Source of the DNA: Pyxidicoccus caerfyrddinensis
GTDB taxonomy: Bacteria; Myxococcota; Myxococcia; Myxococcales; Myxococcaceae
Assembly (NCBI RefSeq): GCF_010894405.1
Contig: NZ_JAAIYA010000013.1
Location: 1 to 64,000 of the forward strand
Reading direction: 5' to 3'
Length of the DNA stretch: 64,000 nt
Shown piece after piece: positions 1-16,045 of the stretch. Made by a program: the position numbers and the translations under genes. Positions within the stretch are counted from its first letter, which is position 1. Every line of letters begins with the position of its first letter. The notes below the pieces were generated by a model. That model was given only the letters and a program-made list of their open reading frames with translations. It made no database searches and had not been told where the DNA came from.

Positions 1-212
1 AGGGCTACCGTCCCCAGTTCTACTTCCGCACCACGGACGTGACGGGCACGGTGAAGCTGCCGGACAACGTGGAAATGGTGATGCCGGGCGACAACATCGC
101 CATCGAGGTGGAGCTCATCACCCCGGTCGCCATGGAGAAGGAGCTCCGGTTCGCCGTCCGCGAGGGTGGCCGTACGGTGGGCGCCGGCGTCGTGGCCGAG
201 ATCATCGAGTAA
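1..212 (+). CDS. tuf: Elongation factor Tu, C-terminal fragment
   Basis: The last 69 complete codons of EF-Tu, cut off by the window start; the first full codon begins at base 3. The visible part is the domain III beta-barrel, starting GYRPQFYFRTTDVTG and ending in the conserved MEKELRFAVREGGRTVGAGV stretch, followed by a TAA stop. EF-Tu carries aminoacyl-tRNA to the ribosome as a GTP complex. The gene order tuf, rpmG, tRNA-Trp, secE, nusG downstream is a common bacterial arrangement and supports the call. The GTPase domain is outside the window, so nothing can be said of its G motifs. Confidence 0.97.
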   Translation, partial: GYRPQFYFRTTDVTGTVKLPDNVEMVMPGDNIAIEVELITPVAMEKELRFAVREGGRTVGAGVVAEIIE

Positions 213-259
213 CTTGCCTGGGCGGCCTTCGGGTTGCCGGGCTCAACATTCCCGATTCC

Positions 260-293
260 GAGGGGAGGGCTCCTTCGTGGTAGCCTTCCCCTC
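260..293 (+). terminator. Stem-loop between tuf and rpmG
   Basis: Eleven-base arms at 260-270 and 283-293 pair with a single G-T wobble around a 12-base loop. No T-run follows, so this may be an attenuator or RNA processing site rather than a full terminator. rpmG begins 21 bases later. Confidence 0.35.
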
Positions 294-314
294 TCGTATC
301 TGGTGAGGTAGGTC

Positions 315-479
315 ATGCCGAAGGGCAATCGTTCCATCATTTCGCTCGAGTGCACTGTGTGCAAAGAGCGGAACTACACGACCACGAAGAACAAGCGGAA
401 GAGCCAGGACAAGCTCGAGCTGAGCAAGTTCTGCCCTCGGTGCCGCAAGCATCAAGACCACAAGGAAGGTAAGGTCTAG
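315..479 (+). CDS. rpmG: Large ribosomal subunit protein bL33
   Basis: A 54-residue protein starting MPKGNRSIISLECTVCKERN, the usual size of bL33, a small protein of the 50S subunit near the E site. It has two CxxC pairs (CTVC and CPRC), which mark the zinc-binding C+ form of L33. The protein is rich in Lys and Arg. It lies between tuf and tRNA-Trp, the standard place for rpmG in many bacteria. The ATG at 315 is the first in-frame start; a GAGGT-like element lies about 5 bases upstream. Confidence 0.95.
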   Translation: MPKGNRSIISLECTVCKERNYTTTKNKRKSQDKLELSKFCPRCRKHQDHKEGKV

Positions 480-503
480 GTCGGTAGTTCCAGGGAAGGT
501 TCT

Positions 504-579
504 AGGCCAGTAGCTCCAACGGTAGAGCAGCGGTCTCCAAATCCGCGTGTTGGGGGTTCGAATCCCTCCTGGCCTGCCA
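504..579 (+). tRNA. tRNA-Trp (CCA anticodon)
   Basis: A 76-base cloverleaf folds cleanly. The acceptor stem is 504-510 with 569-575, discriminator G576, and the 3' CCA is encoded at 577-579. The anticodon loop CTCCAAA at 535-541 places anticodon CCA at 537-539, which reads UGG. The T stem contains one G-T pair. The base pair closing the anticodon loop (T534 and T542, tRNA positions 31 and 39) is a T-T mismatch where a pair is normal. The gene lies between rpmG and secE, a widespread location for tRNA-Trp. Confidence 0.96.
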
Positions 580-598
580 ACTCTCAGTGGGAGCGGGG

Positions 599-624
599 CC
601 CCCGGTACCTGGAGGTACCGGGGG
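599..624 (+). terminator. Perfect hairpin after tRNA-Trp
   Basis: Perfect 11-bp inverted repeat, arms 599-609 (CCCCCGGTACC) and 614-624, with a TGGA loop. The following TTCCTGTGTTTT is only weakly T-rich. It sits between the tRNA and secE and could be a partial terminator or the processing site that releases the tRNA 3' end. Confidence 0.5.
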
Positions 625-680
625 TTCCTGTGTTTTCGCAGTCCCACGTTTTCGCATCCTTAGTACCCCCGTGAGGCACC

Positions 681-1123
681 ATGGCGACGGCATCAGAGGC
701 CAGCCAGCAGGCTAACCGCTCGGCGATGGACCCGAAGCGGCTCGTGGTCATCTTCTATCTCCTCGCCGGCATCATCCTGGCCCTCTTCCTGGAGCGCGTC
801 TTCGGGTTGTTGTGGGCGCGGTTTGGCTGGGGCGACCCCATCCTCGTCGAAGGCATGGACTGGAAGGTGTCCACGCTGATTGGCTACCTGCTGGCCGTGG
901 GGATTGCCGTCGGCGCCTACTTCCACCCACGCACCCACGCGCTCTCCATCGACGTGGCGTCCGAGCTGATGAAGGTCACCTGGCCGACCTGGTCGGAGAC
1001 CCGGACGTCGACCATGGCCGTGGTCGTCGCCTCGCTCGTCGCCGCGGTGCTCCTCTCCTTCATCGACACCGTCGCGTACAAGTTGATGGTGGAGTGGCTG
1101 CCCGCATTGTGGGGGACGCTGTA

Positions 1124-1124
<1 letters not shown>
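681..1124 (+). CDS. secE: Preprotein translocase subunit SecE
   Basis: A 147-residue inner-membrane protein, the SecE part of the SecYEG channel. Three hydrophobic segments lie at about residues 21-43, 63-81 and 111-131. The most conserved SecE element, ELMKVTWPTWSET, is at 95-107, just before the last membrane helix, as expected for the amphipathic hinge. The three-helix form resembles the E. coli type rather than the single-helix type. The TAA stop overlaps the nusG ATG by one base, so the two are translationally coupled. Confidence 0.95.
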
Positions 1125-1666
<542 letters not shown>

Positions 1667-1680
1667 CTCAGGTGTTGCTC

Positions 1681-1739
1681 GCGGCGTGTCCTTTCAGTAG
1701 GACACGCCGCGCTCGTATTCCGCGCCTGTGAAGGCGCGG
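1681..1739 (+). terminator. Two consecutive hairpins between nusG and rplK
   Basis: The first is a perfect 12-bp stem (1681-1692 with 1699-1710) with a 6-base loop, beginning 15 bases after the nusG stop. The second is a 7-bp stem (1720-1726 with 1733-1739). Neither has a strong T-run. They may partly terminate the secE-nusG transcript or form part of the rplKA leader, where L1 represses its own operon in other bacteria. Confidence 0.5.
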
Positions 1740-1811
1740 ACCCATGGGTGGGAGGGCCTCCCCGTCTGGCGGCCCGTTGGAACCACCCCCTCGAAAGGCA
1801 GTCGTCAGCCG

Positions 1812-2258
1812 ATGAAGAAGGTCACAGGACAGGTCAAGCTGCAGATTCCCGCCGGCAAGGCGAACCCCGCTCCGCCGATCGGCCCCGCGCTCGGTCAGCA
1901 GGGCGTGAACATCATGGAGTTCTGCAAGCAGTTCAACGCGAAGACGCAGGCCGAGGCCAAGGAGGGACTGATCATCCCGGTGATCATCACCGTGTATCAG
2001 GACCGCTCCTTCACCTTCATCCTGAAGACGCCTCCCGCGGCCATCCTCATCAAGAAGGCGGCGGGCCTGCACACCGAGAAGAAGAAGGGCTCGGGCGCGA
2101 AGAAGCCGGGCAAGGAGAAGGTGGGGCAGATCACCCGGGCGCAGCTCGAGGAGATCGCCAAGAAGAAGATCCAGGACACCACCGCCGCGTCGCTCGAAGC
2201 CTGCATGAACACCATTGCCGGCACCGCGCGCTCCATGGGTATTGAAGTCGTCGGCTAG
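1812..2258 (+). CDS. rplK: Large ribosomal subunit protein uL11
   Basis: A 148-residue L11, which binds the GTPase-associated region of 23S rRNA. The N-terminal domain reads MKKVTGQVKLQIPAGKANPA, with the proline-rich PAPPIGPALGQQGVNI that follows. The C-terminal RNA-binding domain ends SMGIEVVG, typical of the family. The open frame continues upstream to 1728, but only the ATG at 1812 gives the conserved family N terminus. It is followed by rplA 37 bases later, the usual L11-L1 pair. Confidence 0.97.
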   Translation: MKKVTGQVKLQIPAGKANPAPPIGPALGQQGVNIMEFCKQFNAKTQAEAKEGLIIPVIITVYQDRSFTFILKTPPAAILIKKAAGLHTEKKKGSGAKKPGKEKVGQITRAQLEEIAKKKIQDTTAASLEACMNTIAGTARSMGIEVVG

Positions 2259-2295
2259 GCCGCCGCCCACCCCCTTCACGACAAGGATTTCTGTC

Positions 2296-3009
2296 ATGGC
2301 TCAGAATGGGAAGAAGTTCCGTGCGGCCGCCGCGATGGTGGACCGTGAGAAGCGCTATCCGATCTCCGAGGGCTTCGCGCTCCTGAAGAAGACCGTGGAC
2401 GCGCGTGCCTCCAAGTACGACCAGACGGTGGATGTCGCCATCAACCTGGGCGTGGACCCGAAGCACGCGGACCAGATGGTCCGTGGCGCCGTGGTGCTCC
2501 CGCACGGCACCGGCGCCACCGTGCGCGTGGCCGTGTTCGCCAAGGGCGAGCGCGCGACGGAGGCCGGCAACGCTGGCGCGGACATCGTCGGCGCCGAGGA
2601 CCTCCAGAAGCGCATCGAGGAGGGCTTCCTCGACTTCGACACCGTCATCGCCACCCCGGACATGATGGGTGTCGTCGGTCGCCTCGGTAAGGTGCTCGGC
2701 CCCCGTGGCCTCATGCCCAACCCGAAGGTGGGCACCGTCACCATGGACGTCGCCAAGGCCGTTCGCGACGCCAAGGGCGGTAAGGTCGACTTCCGCGCCG
2801 AGAAGGCCGGTATCGTCCACGCGAAGATGGGCAAGTCCTCCTTCGCGCAGGATAAGCTCGAGGCCAACTTCAACGCGCTGGTGGACCTGGTGATGAAGCT
2901 CAAGCCGGCCACCGCCAAGGGCGTCTACCTGAAGGGTATCGCCATCTCCACGACGATGGGGCCGGGCATCAAGCTCGACACCACGGAAATCCTGGCGCGC
3001 CACCGCTAG
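2296..3009 (+). CDS. rplA: Large ribosomal subunit protein uL1
   Basis: A 237-residue L1, the mobile stalk protein of the 50S subunit. It has the signature GKVLGPRGLMPNPKVGTV and the C-terminal AKGVYLKGIAISTTMGPGI. The open frame extends upstream into the rplK end, but the ATG at 2296 matches the family start (MAQNGKKF). In other bacteria L1 represses translation of the L11-L1 messenger; hairpins upstream of rplK (1681-1739) are candidates for such control, which is inference only. Confidence 0.97.
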   Translation: MAQNGKKFRAAAAMVDREKRYPISEGFALLKKTVDARASKYDQTVDVAINLGVDPKHADQMVRGAVVLPHGTGATVRVAVFAKGERATEAGNAGADIVGAEDLQKRIEEGFLDFDTVIATPDMMGVVGRLGKVLGPRGLMPNPKVGTVTMDVAKAVRDAKGGKVDFRAEKAGIVHAKMGKSSFAQDKLEANFNALVDLVMKLKPATAKGVYLKGIAISTTMGPGIKLDTTEILARHR

Positions 3010-3107
3010 GCGCCCTGGAGGGCAGGGAAGGGTCACGCCCCTGAAGGGGCTGTCAGGCCCTTTCCTTGCCTGACGTCACAGGTTCGAAAGTTCTGGATCT
3101 TTGCTGA

Positions 3108-3134
3108 AGCCGGGGGTATAGGCCCCCGGCTTTT
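3108..3134 (+). terminator. Intrinsic terminator after rplA
   Basis: Perfect 9-bp stem (3108-3116, AGCCGGGGG, with 3123-3131) and a 6-base loop, ending in TTTT at 3131-3134. It lies about 100 bases after the rplA stop and should end or attenuate the rplKA transcript, implying a promoter or read-through for rplJL. Confidence 0.75.
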
Positions 3135-3399
3135 GCAATTGGAGCGCCACGTCGCGAGACGCGGCATTCCGACCTGGTTCATGACAGCAGGGACCCAGGG
3201 AAGAGACGACGTGTCCCGTTGGGAACCGGGCAACCGGTCGGGCTGTTCTCTCTACCCGGGGTTCAAACGACCGTAAGGTCAGCCCTGCCGAGACTGAGGG
3301 TGCGGTGTGGTGCCTCTCGGAGGCCCCTCTCGCTCTGCCACTTTGGCCCAGGCATCACGCCCGTCCTGAAAGGGCGGGCCAGTAAGGAGGTGAGTCAAA
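3135..3399 (+). promoter_or_regulatory. L10-type ribosomal protein leader upstream of rplJ
   Basis: This belongs to a 390-base gene-free stretch (3010-3399) between rplA and rplJ. It contains GACC-GTAA-GGTC at 3269-3280, a 4-bp stem capped by a GNRA-type loop, then a GCCTC/GAGGC stem at 3312-3324 and a 9-bp stem at 3359-3367 with 3371-3379 just before the ribosome binding site AAGGAGGTGA (3384-3393). In many bacteria L10 complexed with L7/L12 binds such a leader and represses rplJL; the ACCGTAAGGT core resembles that RNA family. Identity as an L10 leader is inferred from position and this core, not from a model search. Confidence 0.55.
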
Positions 3400-3921
3400 G
3401 TGCTGAAGAGCGAGAAGGAAGAGATGATCAAGGAGCTCCACGAGAAGTTCTCGCGGACCAAGTCGGCCGTCGTCGCCGAGTTCTCCAAGGTGGACGTGGA
3501 GACGGTGACGAAGCTCCGCAAGAAGTTCCGCGAGGGCGGCGTCGAGTACAAGGTCATCAAGAACACGCTGGCGCGCCGTGCGGCGCAGGGCACGTCCGTG
3601 TCGGTCATCGCCGATGACTTCACGGGCCCCGTGGCCCTGTGCATCAGCTACGGCGATGTGGTTGCCCCGGCGAAGATCCTGACCGAGTTCACGAAGGACC
3701 TCGAGGACAAGATCAAGATCCGCGTCGCCGTCGTCGAAGGCCGCAAGGTCGACGTCAACGGCGTGAAGGCCCTGGCGAAGCTGCCGGGTCTGCCGGAGCT
3801 GCGCGCCCAGCTGCTGGGCATGCTGAACCAGCCTGCAGGCAAGCTGGTCCGGACCATCGCGGCCCCCGGTTCCCAGCTCGCGCGGGTCATGCAGGCCCAC
3901 GCGGACAAGGCTCAGGGTTAG
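3400..3921 (+). CDS. rplJ: Large ribosomal subunit protein uL10
   Basis: A 173-residue L10, the base of the ribosomal stalk that carries L7/L12 dimers. The N-terminal rRNA-binding part reads MLKSEKEEMIKELHEKFSRT and includes the conserved YKVIKNTLARRA; the C-terminal helix that anchors L7/L12 is present. The start is GTG at 3400, chosen because a near-perfect Shine-Dalgarno sequence (AAGGAGGTGA) ends 6 bases upstream. The long structured leader before it suggests autogenous control. Confidence 0.96.
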   Translation: MLKSEKEEMIKELHEKFSRTKSAVVAEFSKVDVETVTKLRKKFREGGVEYKVIKNTLARRAAQGTSVSVIADDFTGPVALCISYGDVVAPAKILTEFTKDLEDKIKIRVAVVEGRKVDVNGVKALAKLPGLPELRAQLLGMLNQPAGKLVRTIAAPGSQLARVMQAHADKAQG

Positions 3922-4023
3922 TTTCCCTCATCCATCCGAGAAGTATTTCTACCCAAACCTCAACGGCCGTACCTCTCCTACGGGGGAGCAGGCCGTTAGT
4001 CGAAACCAGAAGGACACAGTTCA

Positions 4024-4395
4024 ATGGCTGACCTGAATGCGATCGTTGACCAGCTCTCCTCGCTGACCGTCATGGAGGCGGCGGAGCTGGTGAAGCAGCT
4101 CGAGTCCAAGTGGGGCGTCTCCGCCGCCGCTGTTGCCGTGGCCGCCGGCCCGGCCGCCGCTGCCGCCGCTCCCGCCGAGGAGAAGACGGAGTTCACGGTG
4201 GTGCTGGCCAACGCCGGCGCCAACAAGATCAACGTCATCAAGGAGATCCGCGCCATCACCGGCCTGGGCCTGAAGGAGGCCAAGGACCTGGTCGAGGGCG
4301 CGCCCAAGACGGTCAAGGAAGGCGTCAACAAGGACGACGCCAAGAAGATCAAGGACCAGCTCACCGCGGCTGGCGCGACCGTCGAAGTCAAGTAA
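4024..4395 (+). CDS. rplL: Large ribosomal subunit protein bL12 (L7/L12)
   Basis: A 123-residue acidic stalk protein. The N-terminal dimerisation and L10-binding part is MADLNAIVDQLSSLTVMEAA, followed by an Ala-rich flexible hinge (about residues 38-56) and the C-terminal domain with IKEIRAITGLGLKEAKDLVE, which recruits translational GTPases. It follows rplJ by 102 bases with a GAAGGA ribosome binding site. Length and hinge are typical of bacteria. Confidence 0.97.
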   Translation: MADLNAIVDQLSSLTVMEAAELVKQLESKWGVSAAAVAVAAGPAAAAAAPAEEKTEFTVVLANAGANKINVIKEIRAITGLGLKEAKDLVEGAPKTVKEGVNKDDAKKIKDQLTAAGATVEVK

Positions 4396-4403
4396 CGCTT
4401 ACA

Positions 4404-4489
4404 GGGGCTGCCCGGTTTTCCGGGAATTTTCAGGCAGCCTCCTGACCGGATGAGCAGGCCGGCGCTCCCAGCAAGGGGGTGCCGGCTTT
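4404..4489 (+). terminator. Structured rplL-rpoB intergenic region, likely attenuator
   Basis: Two structures lie in the 177-base gap. The first pairs 4406-4412 with 4433-4439 and competes with an inner CCCGG/CCGGG pair. The second is a 12-bp stem with two wobble pairs, 4458-4469 with 4475-4486, loop AGCAA, followed by TTT. E. coli has a partial terminator at this site that lowers rpoBC relative to ribosomal protein expression; the same role is inferred here. A TTGACA at 4496-4501 has no good -10 partner. Confidence 0.5.
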
Positions 4490-4572
4490 GCCCATTTGAC
4501 AGTTACAAATTTCCCGGCGCCGCCGCGCGTTACTGATGTTTGCCCGCCCGAGCAGTCGTCCCCGGAGCCAGA

Positions 4573-8805
<4,233 letters not shown>

Positions 8806-8825
8806 TTTAGCCGGAGCGCCCGCCT

Positions 8826-8870
8826 GACCGGCCGCCCGCCTCCCCGAAGAGGGGAGGGCGCGGCCGGGTC
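8826..8870 (+). other. Long intercistronic hairpin between rpoB and rpoC
   Basis: The inner stem CCTCCCC (8839-8845) pairs perfectly with 8851-8857 around a GAAGA loop. The outer stem GACCGGCCGC (8826-8835) pairs with 8860-8870 with one bulged G. No T-run follows, so it is more likely an RNA stability or processing element than a terminator. rpoC starts 66 bases later behind GGAGG at 8928-8932. Confidence 0.5.
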
Positions 8871-8936
8871 GGGGCGGGGGCCCGAATCAGCTGGCAGCCC
8901 CCATGGGGGGCCGCCCCACGAGATTTCGGAGGCAAC

Positions 8937-13148
<4,212 letters not shown>

Positions 13149-13190
13149 AGCCCGCCCGGCCGCCTCTGAGGGCGTCCCGCTGAACTCCCG

Positions 13191-13232
13191 CCGCCGCTCC
13201 GGTTTCCATACCGGGGCGGCGGTTTTCTTTTT
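13191..13232 (+). terminator. Strong intrinsic terminator after rpoC
   Basis: A 12-bp stem, 13191-13202 with 13211-13222, contains one G-T pair and an 8-base loop, and is followed at once by TTTTCTTTTT. This is the clearest intrinsic terminator in the window and closes the rpoBC transcript 43 bases after the rpoC stop. Confidence 0.9.
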
Positions 13233-13260
13233 GTCCGAGCTTTCTCGTTTTCTTCGCGAG

Positions 13261-13293
13261 TTGACTTGACGGCTATGGCGCGCTGCGTTAAGT
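13261..13293 (+). promoter_or_regulatory. Possible sigma-70 promoter upstream of the phasin genes
   Basis: Overlapping TTGACT/TTGACG elements at 13261-13271 precede a TTAAGT at 13288-13293 with 16 bases between TTGACG and the -10-like box. It lies right after the rpoC terminator and 71 bases upstream of the first phasin start, the place a promoter is expected. The -10 match is weak. Confidence 0.3.
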
Positions 13294-13363
13294 CAGGGCG
13301 CAGAGCTGATTGACGCAGTTGGCTACCGCCCGGTTCGACCGGGAAAACAAAGGGGAGGACGGT

Positions 13364-13885
13364 ATGACCGCGAAGCAAGAGACGACCGAGACCCAGGCCG
13401 AGACGACGCCCGCCGCCGAGGCCGCGAAGAGCGGCATCGCGCAGAACGTGGAGACGTTCCTGAAGACGCAGCTGGCGGTGGCGCAGAAGCGCTTCGGCGA
13501 GCTGGAGGGTGAGGCCCAGAAGGCGGTGAAGACGCTGGAGGGCGAGGCCCAGAAGGCCGTGAAGACGCTGGAGAGCCGCGGCCAGGAGGCGGCGAAGGAG
13601 GCCCAGGTGCTGTGGGCGAAGCTGCAGGCCGGTGAGCTGCTGGCGGACCCGCGCGTGAAGGAGCTGGGCAAGAAGGTGGAAGGGGCGGGCACCGAGCTGC
13701 GCAAGCGGCTGGACGGCCTCCAGACGAAGGTGGTGGAGGCGGTGGGCGTGGCCAGCCAGGCCCAGCTCAAGGACCTCAACAAGGAGCTGGCGAAGCTGTC
13801 GCGCAAGGTGGACGCGCTGCTCAAGCCGGTGCGCCGGGTGGCCTCCAAGGCCGCCAACGGCGCTTCGTCGTCCCCGCGCGCCTGA
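13364..13885 (+). CDS. Phasin-like coiled-coil protein with tandem 11-residue repeats
   Basis: A 173-residue, almost wholly helical protein rich in Ala, Lys, Glu and Gln, with no signal peptide or membrane segment. Two nearly identical 33-base units (13502-13534 and 13535-13567) encode the 11-mer LEGEAQKAVKT twice in a row, an amphipathic 11-mer pattern as in lipid- or granule-coating helices. The tail (about 155-173) is basic and Ala/Ser-rich. The ATG at 13364 has GGGGAGG upstream; an earlier in-frame start at 13310 lacks one. The next gene is a better phasin match, so a granule-surface or structural role is inferred. Confidence 0.6.
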   Translation: MTAKQETTETQAETTPAAEAAKSGIAQNVETFLKTQLAVAQKRFGELEGEAQKAVKTLEGEAQKAVKTLESRGQEAAKEAQVLWAKLQAGELLADPRVKELGKKVEGAGTELRKRLDGLQTKVVEAVGVASQAQLKDLNKELAKLSRKVDALLKPVRRVASKAANGASSSPRA

Positions 13886-13887
13886 AA

Positions 13888-13907
13888 ACCGTCTGACCTG
13901 TGACGGT
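13888..13907 (+). terminator. Short hairpin between the two phasin-like genes
   Basis: ACCGTC at 13888-13893 pairs with GACGGT at 13902-13907 around an 8-base loop, three bases after the stop codon. A weakly T-rich stretch (CTCCCTTTTCC) follows about 11 bases later. It may be a weak terminator or an RNA 3' end. Confidence 0.3.
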
Positions 13908-14054
13908 GGGTACCACCTCCCTTTTCCATGAGTGGACTCTGGAAGGGGGCGGGGGCTCGCCGTCGTTCCCTTCACATCGGGGGTGTGCTTACTTCGGCCG
14001 TTCCTCGACCCCTCAGGGCCAGGCGGCCCGGTGGACCCACTCCCGGAGAGACCC

Positions 14055-14405
14055 ATGGACAACAAGCCCGAGGCCACCCGAGAGAAGAACCCTGTCGCGG
14101 AGACCTTCGAGAAGCTCTGGAGCCAGGCCCTGCTGGCGGTGAATACGGCGGAGGAGGAAGCCTCCCGCGCCGTGCAGCGCGTGGCGGCGGTGGCCGGCTG
14201 GAGCCAGGAAGAAGTGAAGCGTCAGGCCCGTGAATTCACCGACCGGCTGGCGGGACACCGGAAGGACCTGGAGCACAACGTCGAAGAACGTGTGCGCCTG
14301 GCGCTCACCCGGCTGAAGCTGCCCCGCCGGGAGGAGCTGGCGTCGTTCGGCTCGCGGTTGGACAGGCTCGCCGAGCGCATCCAGGAACTGGAGCAGCGCA
14401 AGTGA
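14055..14405 (+). CDS. Phasin family (polyhydroxyalkanoate granule-associated) protein
   Basis: A 116-residue helical protein. Its C-terminal half, VEERVRLALTRLKLPRREEL followed by a Leu-heptad coiled coil ending RIQELEQRK, fits the PhaF/PhaI phasin pattern (an ERV..AL.RL.(I/L)P.R.EL core followed by a zipper). Phasins coat intracellular polyester granules. It has no signal peptide. The preceding gene is also coiled-coil. Its TGA overlaps the GTG of the transglycosylase gene (GTGA), so those two are coupled, an odd pairing for a granule protein. A general structural coiled-coil role is the alternative. Confidence 0.65.
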   Translation: MDNKPEATREKNPVAETFEKLWSQALLAVNTAEEEASRAVQRVAAVAGWSQEEVKRQAREFTDRLAGHRKDLEHNVEERVRLALTRLKLPRREELASFGSRLDRLAERIQELEQRK

Positions 14406-15151
14406 AAGCCCCCGCCCTCTCGGGCGGGAGGTCTTTCGGTACGCGGCTCTTCGAGCATCTCCACGCCCTCAGCTCTGGCTGTTCCCGGCTCCCGCTGCTG
14501 GCGGGGTTGGCGCTCGTCGTGTCCGCGCGGCTGGTGCCGCTGTTGGATCAGCGGCCCGTGCAGCCGGTGGTGCCGGAGGCGGTGGCGGCGGAAGCCACGC
14601 CTCCCGAGGGAGGCCTCATCGACGCGGTGCTGGCGCGGCGGGCCCCGGACCTGGGGCTCACCCTGCGCCGGCAGCTCGGGCAGGCCATCGCCGAGGAGGC
14701 GAAGAGCACGGGGTATGACCCGCTGCTCATCCTGGCCCTCATCGACGTGGAGTCCGACTTCGAGGAGGAGGCCATCTCCGAGAAGGGCGCGAAGGGGCTG
14801 ATGCAGATCAAGCCCAGCACGCTGCACTTCCTGGCGGAGAAGGAGGGCCTGCGCCTGTCGCGCGAGGAGGTGACGGCGGACCCCGCCCTCTGTGTGCGGC
14901 TGGGCATCCGCTACCTGCGCTCGCTCCAGGAGCGCTTCGGCGGGGACCTGGACCTGGCCCTCATGGCCTACAACGCCGGGCCCACCCGCATCCGCACCGC
15001 CATCAAGGAGGGCGAGCTGGACCGCTTCCGGCGCTATCCCCGGCTGGTGCGGCGGGACTTCCGGCGCTTCCGCGAGGGCCACGGCCTGGGCGGCGACTGG
15101 TCCCTGGCGCAGCGGGAGCTGCCCGCGGAGCCGGTGCAGCCGGCCCCCTGA
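14402..15151 (+). CDS. Soluble-type lytic murein transglycosylase (SLT domain)
   Basis: A 249-residue protein with an N-terminal hydrophobic segment (about residues 30-48) that acts as a signal or anchor, then an SLT lysozyme-like domain. LILALIDVESDFEEEAISEK carries the catalytic Glu (the E of VES), followed by GAKGLMQIKP, and AYNAGP is present near the end. Such enzymes cleave the MurNAc-GlcNAc bond of peptidoglycan, leaving an anhydro end. The GTG start overlaps the upstream TGA by four bases (GTGA). The basic stretch after the catalytic domain and the Pro-rich end are unassigned. Confidence 0.88.
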   Translation: MKAPALSGGRSFGTRLFEHLHALSSGCSRLPLLAGLALVVSARLVPLLDQRPVQPVVPEAVAAEATPPEGGLIDAVLARRAPDLGLTLRRQLGQAIAEEAKSTGYDPLLILALIDVESDFEEEAISEKGAKGLMQIKPSTLHFLAEKEGLRLSREEVTADPALCVRLGIRYLRSLQERFGGDLDLALMAYNAGPTRIRTAIKEGELDRFRRYPRLVRRDFRRFREGHGLGGDWSLAQRELPAEPVQPAP

Positions 15152-15279
15152 CGGGCGGGTGAATCTCCGGGCGTCTGGGCCGCTCCAATCCGGGTGCACG
15201 CGCGCCTTGTCCCGTCCCCCGGGGTGCGCTAAGCGTTGCAAGTGCCCGGGACTGTTGGAGATTCCCAGGAGTGACCCAC

Positions 15280-16011
15280 ATGAATCGCCTGCTTCCGAGC
15301 GCCGCTCTCGCCGCCGTGCTGGCCCTGGCCCCCATGGGGGCCCTCGCCGGTTCCGTCTTCCTCAACGGCGTGAAGATTGACGGCGTCACCAACACGAAGT
15401 TCGAGAAGGCCACCGTCCGCATCGACGAGGCCGGCAACATCTACATCGACGCGCCCGGCTACGCCGCCCGGGTGACGACGGTGACTCCGCCCGCGCCGAC
15501 GGCGCCCGTGGCCCCCGCGCCCCAGGCGGCGGCTCCCACGACGCAGCCTCCGGCTTCCGCGGCGGCTCCGGTTCCCGGCGCTCCGGCGGCTCCCGTCGCG
15601 GGCGCTCCGGTGGCCCCGAGCGCTCCGGCTCCCGCGCCCGTGGTGCCGGGGCGCATCACCCAGCGCTACTACCTGGTGACGGAGCAGACGGTGCCGGGGA
15701 TGACGGAGTACGACATCGACGTGTACGTCAACTCCAAGTGGCTGCGGAAGCTGCGCGGCAACGAGGACCAGGTGGTGAGCGACATCACCCGCAGCCTCGA
15801 GCCCGGGACGAACAACGTGACGCTGATTGCCCGGAAGGTCGGCTCCGGAAGTCGGCGAAGCAATTCGCCCAACCATGTGTTCCGGGTCATCATTGGCGAG
15901 GGGAACGAGGGCGGAGGGAACGTGATGATCGACAACCCCCTCATCCGCTTCCAGACGACGGCCGCGGACTCCCAGGACGTCACGAAAGAGTTCACCCTCA
16001 CCACGCGCTGA
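15280..16011 (+). CDS. Secreted protein with Pro/Ala-rich linker, function unknown
   Basis: A 243-residue exported protein. A signal peptide with a clear ALA-G type cleavage site covers residues 1-24. A small N-terminal beta domain with a FLNGVKIDGV motif is followed by a roughly 60-residue Pro/Ala linker and then a C-terminal beta-rich domain (about 125-243). The ATG at 15280 with AGGAG upstream is preferred over the GTG at 15271. It is 34 bases upstream of the next gene and two genes before tgl, so it may belong to that cell-envelope transcript. I do not recognise a family. Confidence 0.65.
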   Translation: MNRLLPSAALAAVLALAPMGALAGSVFLNGVKIDGVTNTKFEKATVRIDEAGNIYIDAPGYAARVTTVTPPAPTAPVAPAPQAAAPTTQPPASAAAPVPGAPAAPVAGAPVAPSAPAPAPVVPGRITQRYYLVTEQTVPGMTEYDIDVYVNSKWLRKLRGNEDQVVSDITRSLEPGTNNVTLIARKVGSGSRRSNSPNHVFRVIIGEGNEGGGNVMIDNPLIRFQTTAADSQDVTKEFTLTTR

Positions 16012-16045
16012 AGGCCGCGGGCACAAGGGCAACGGAGACACCACC

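Noticed and set aside
4496..4501. TTGACA upstream of rpoB as a promoter
   Set aside because: No -10-like element at 16-18 bases; more likely part of the attenuated transcript.
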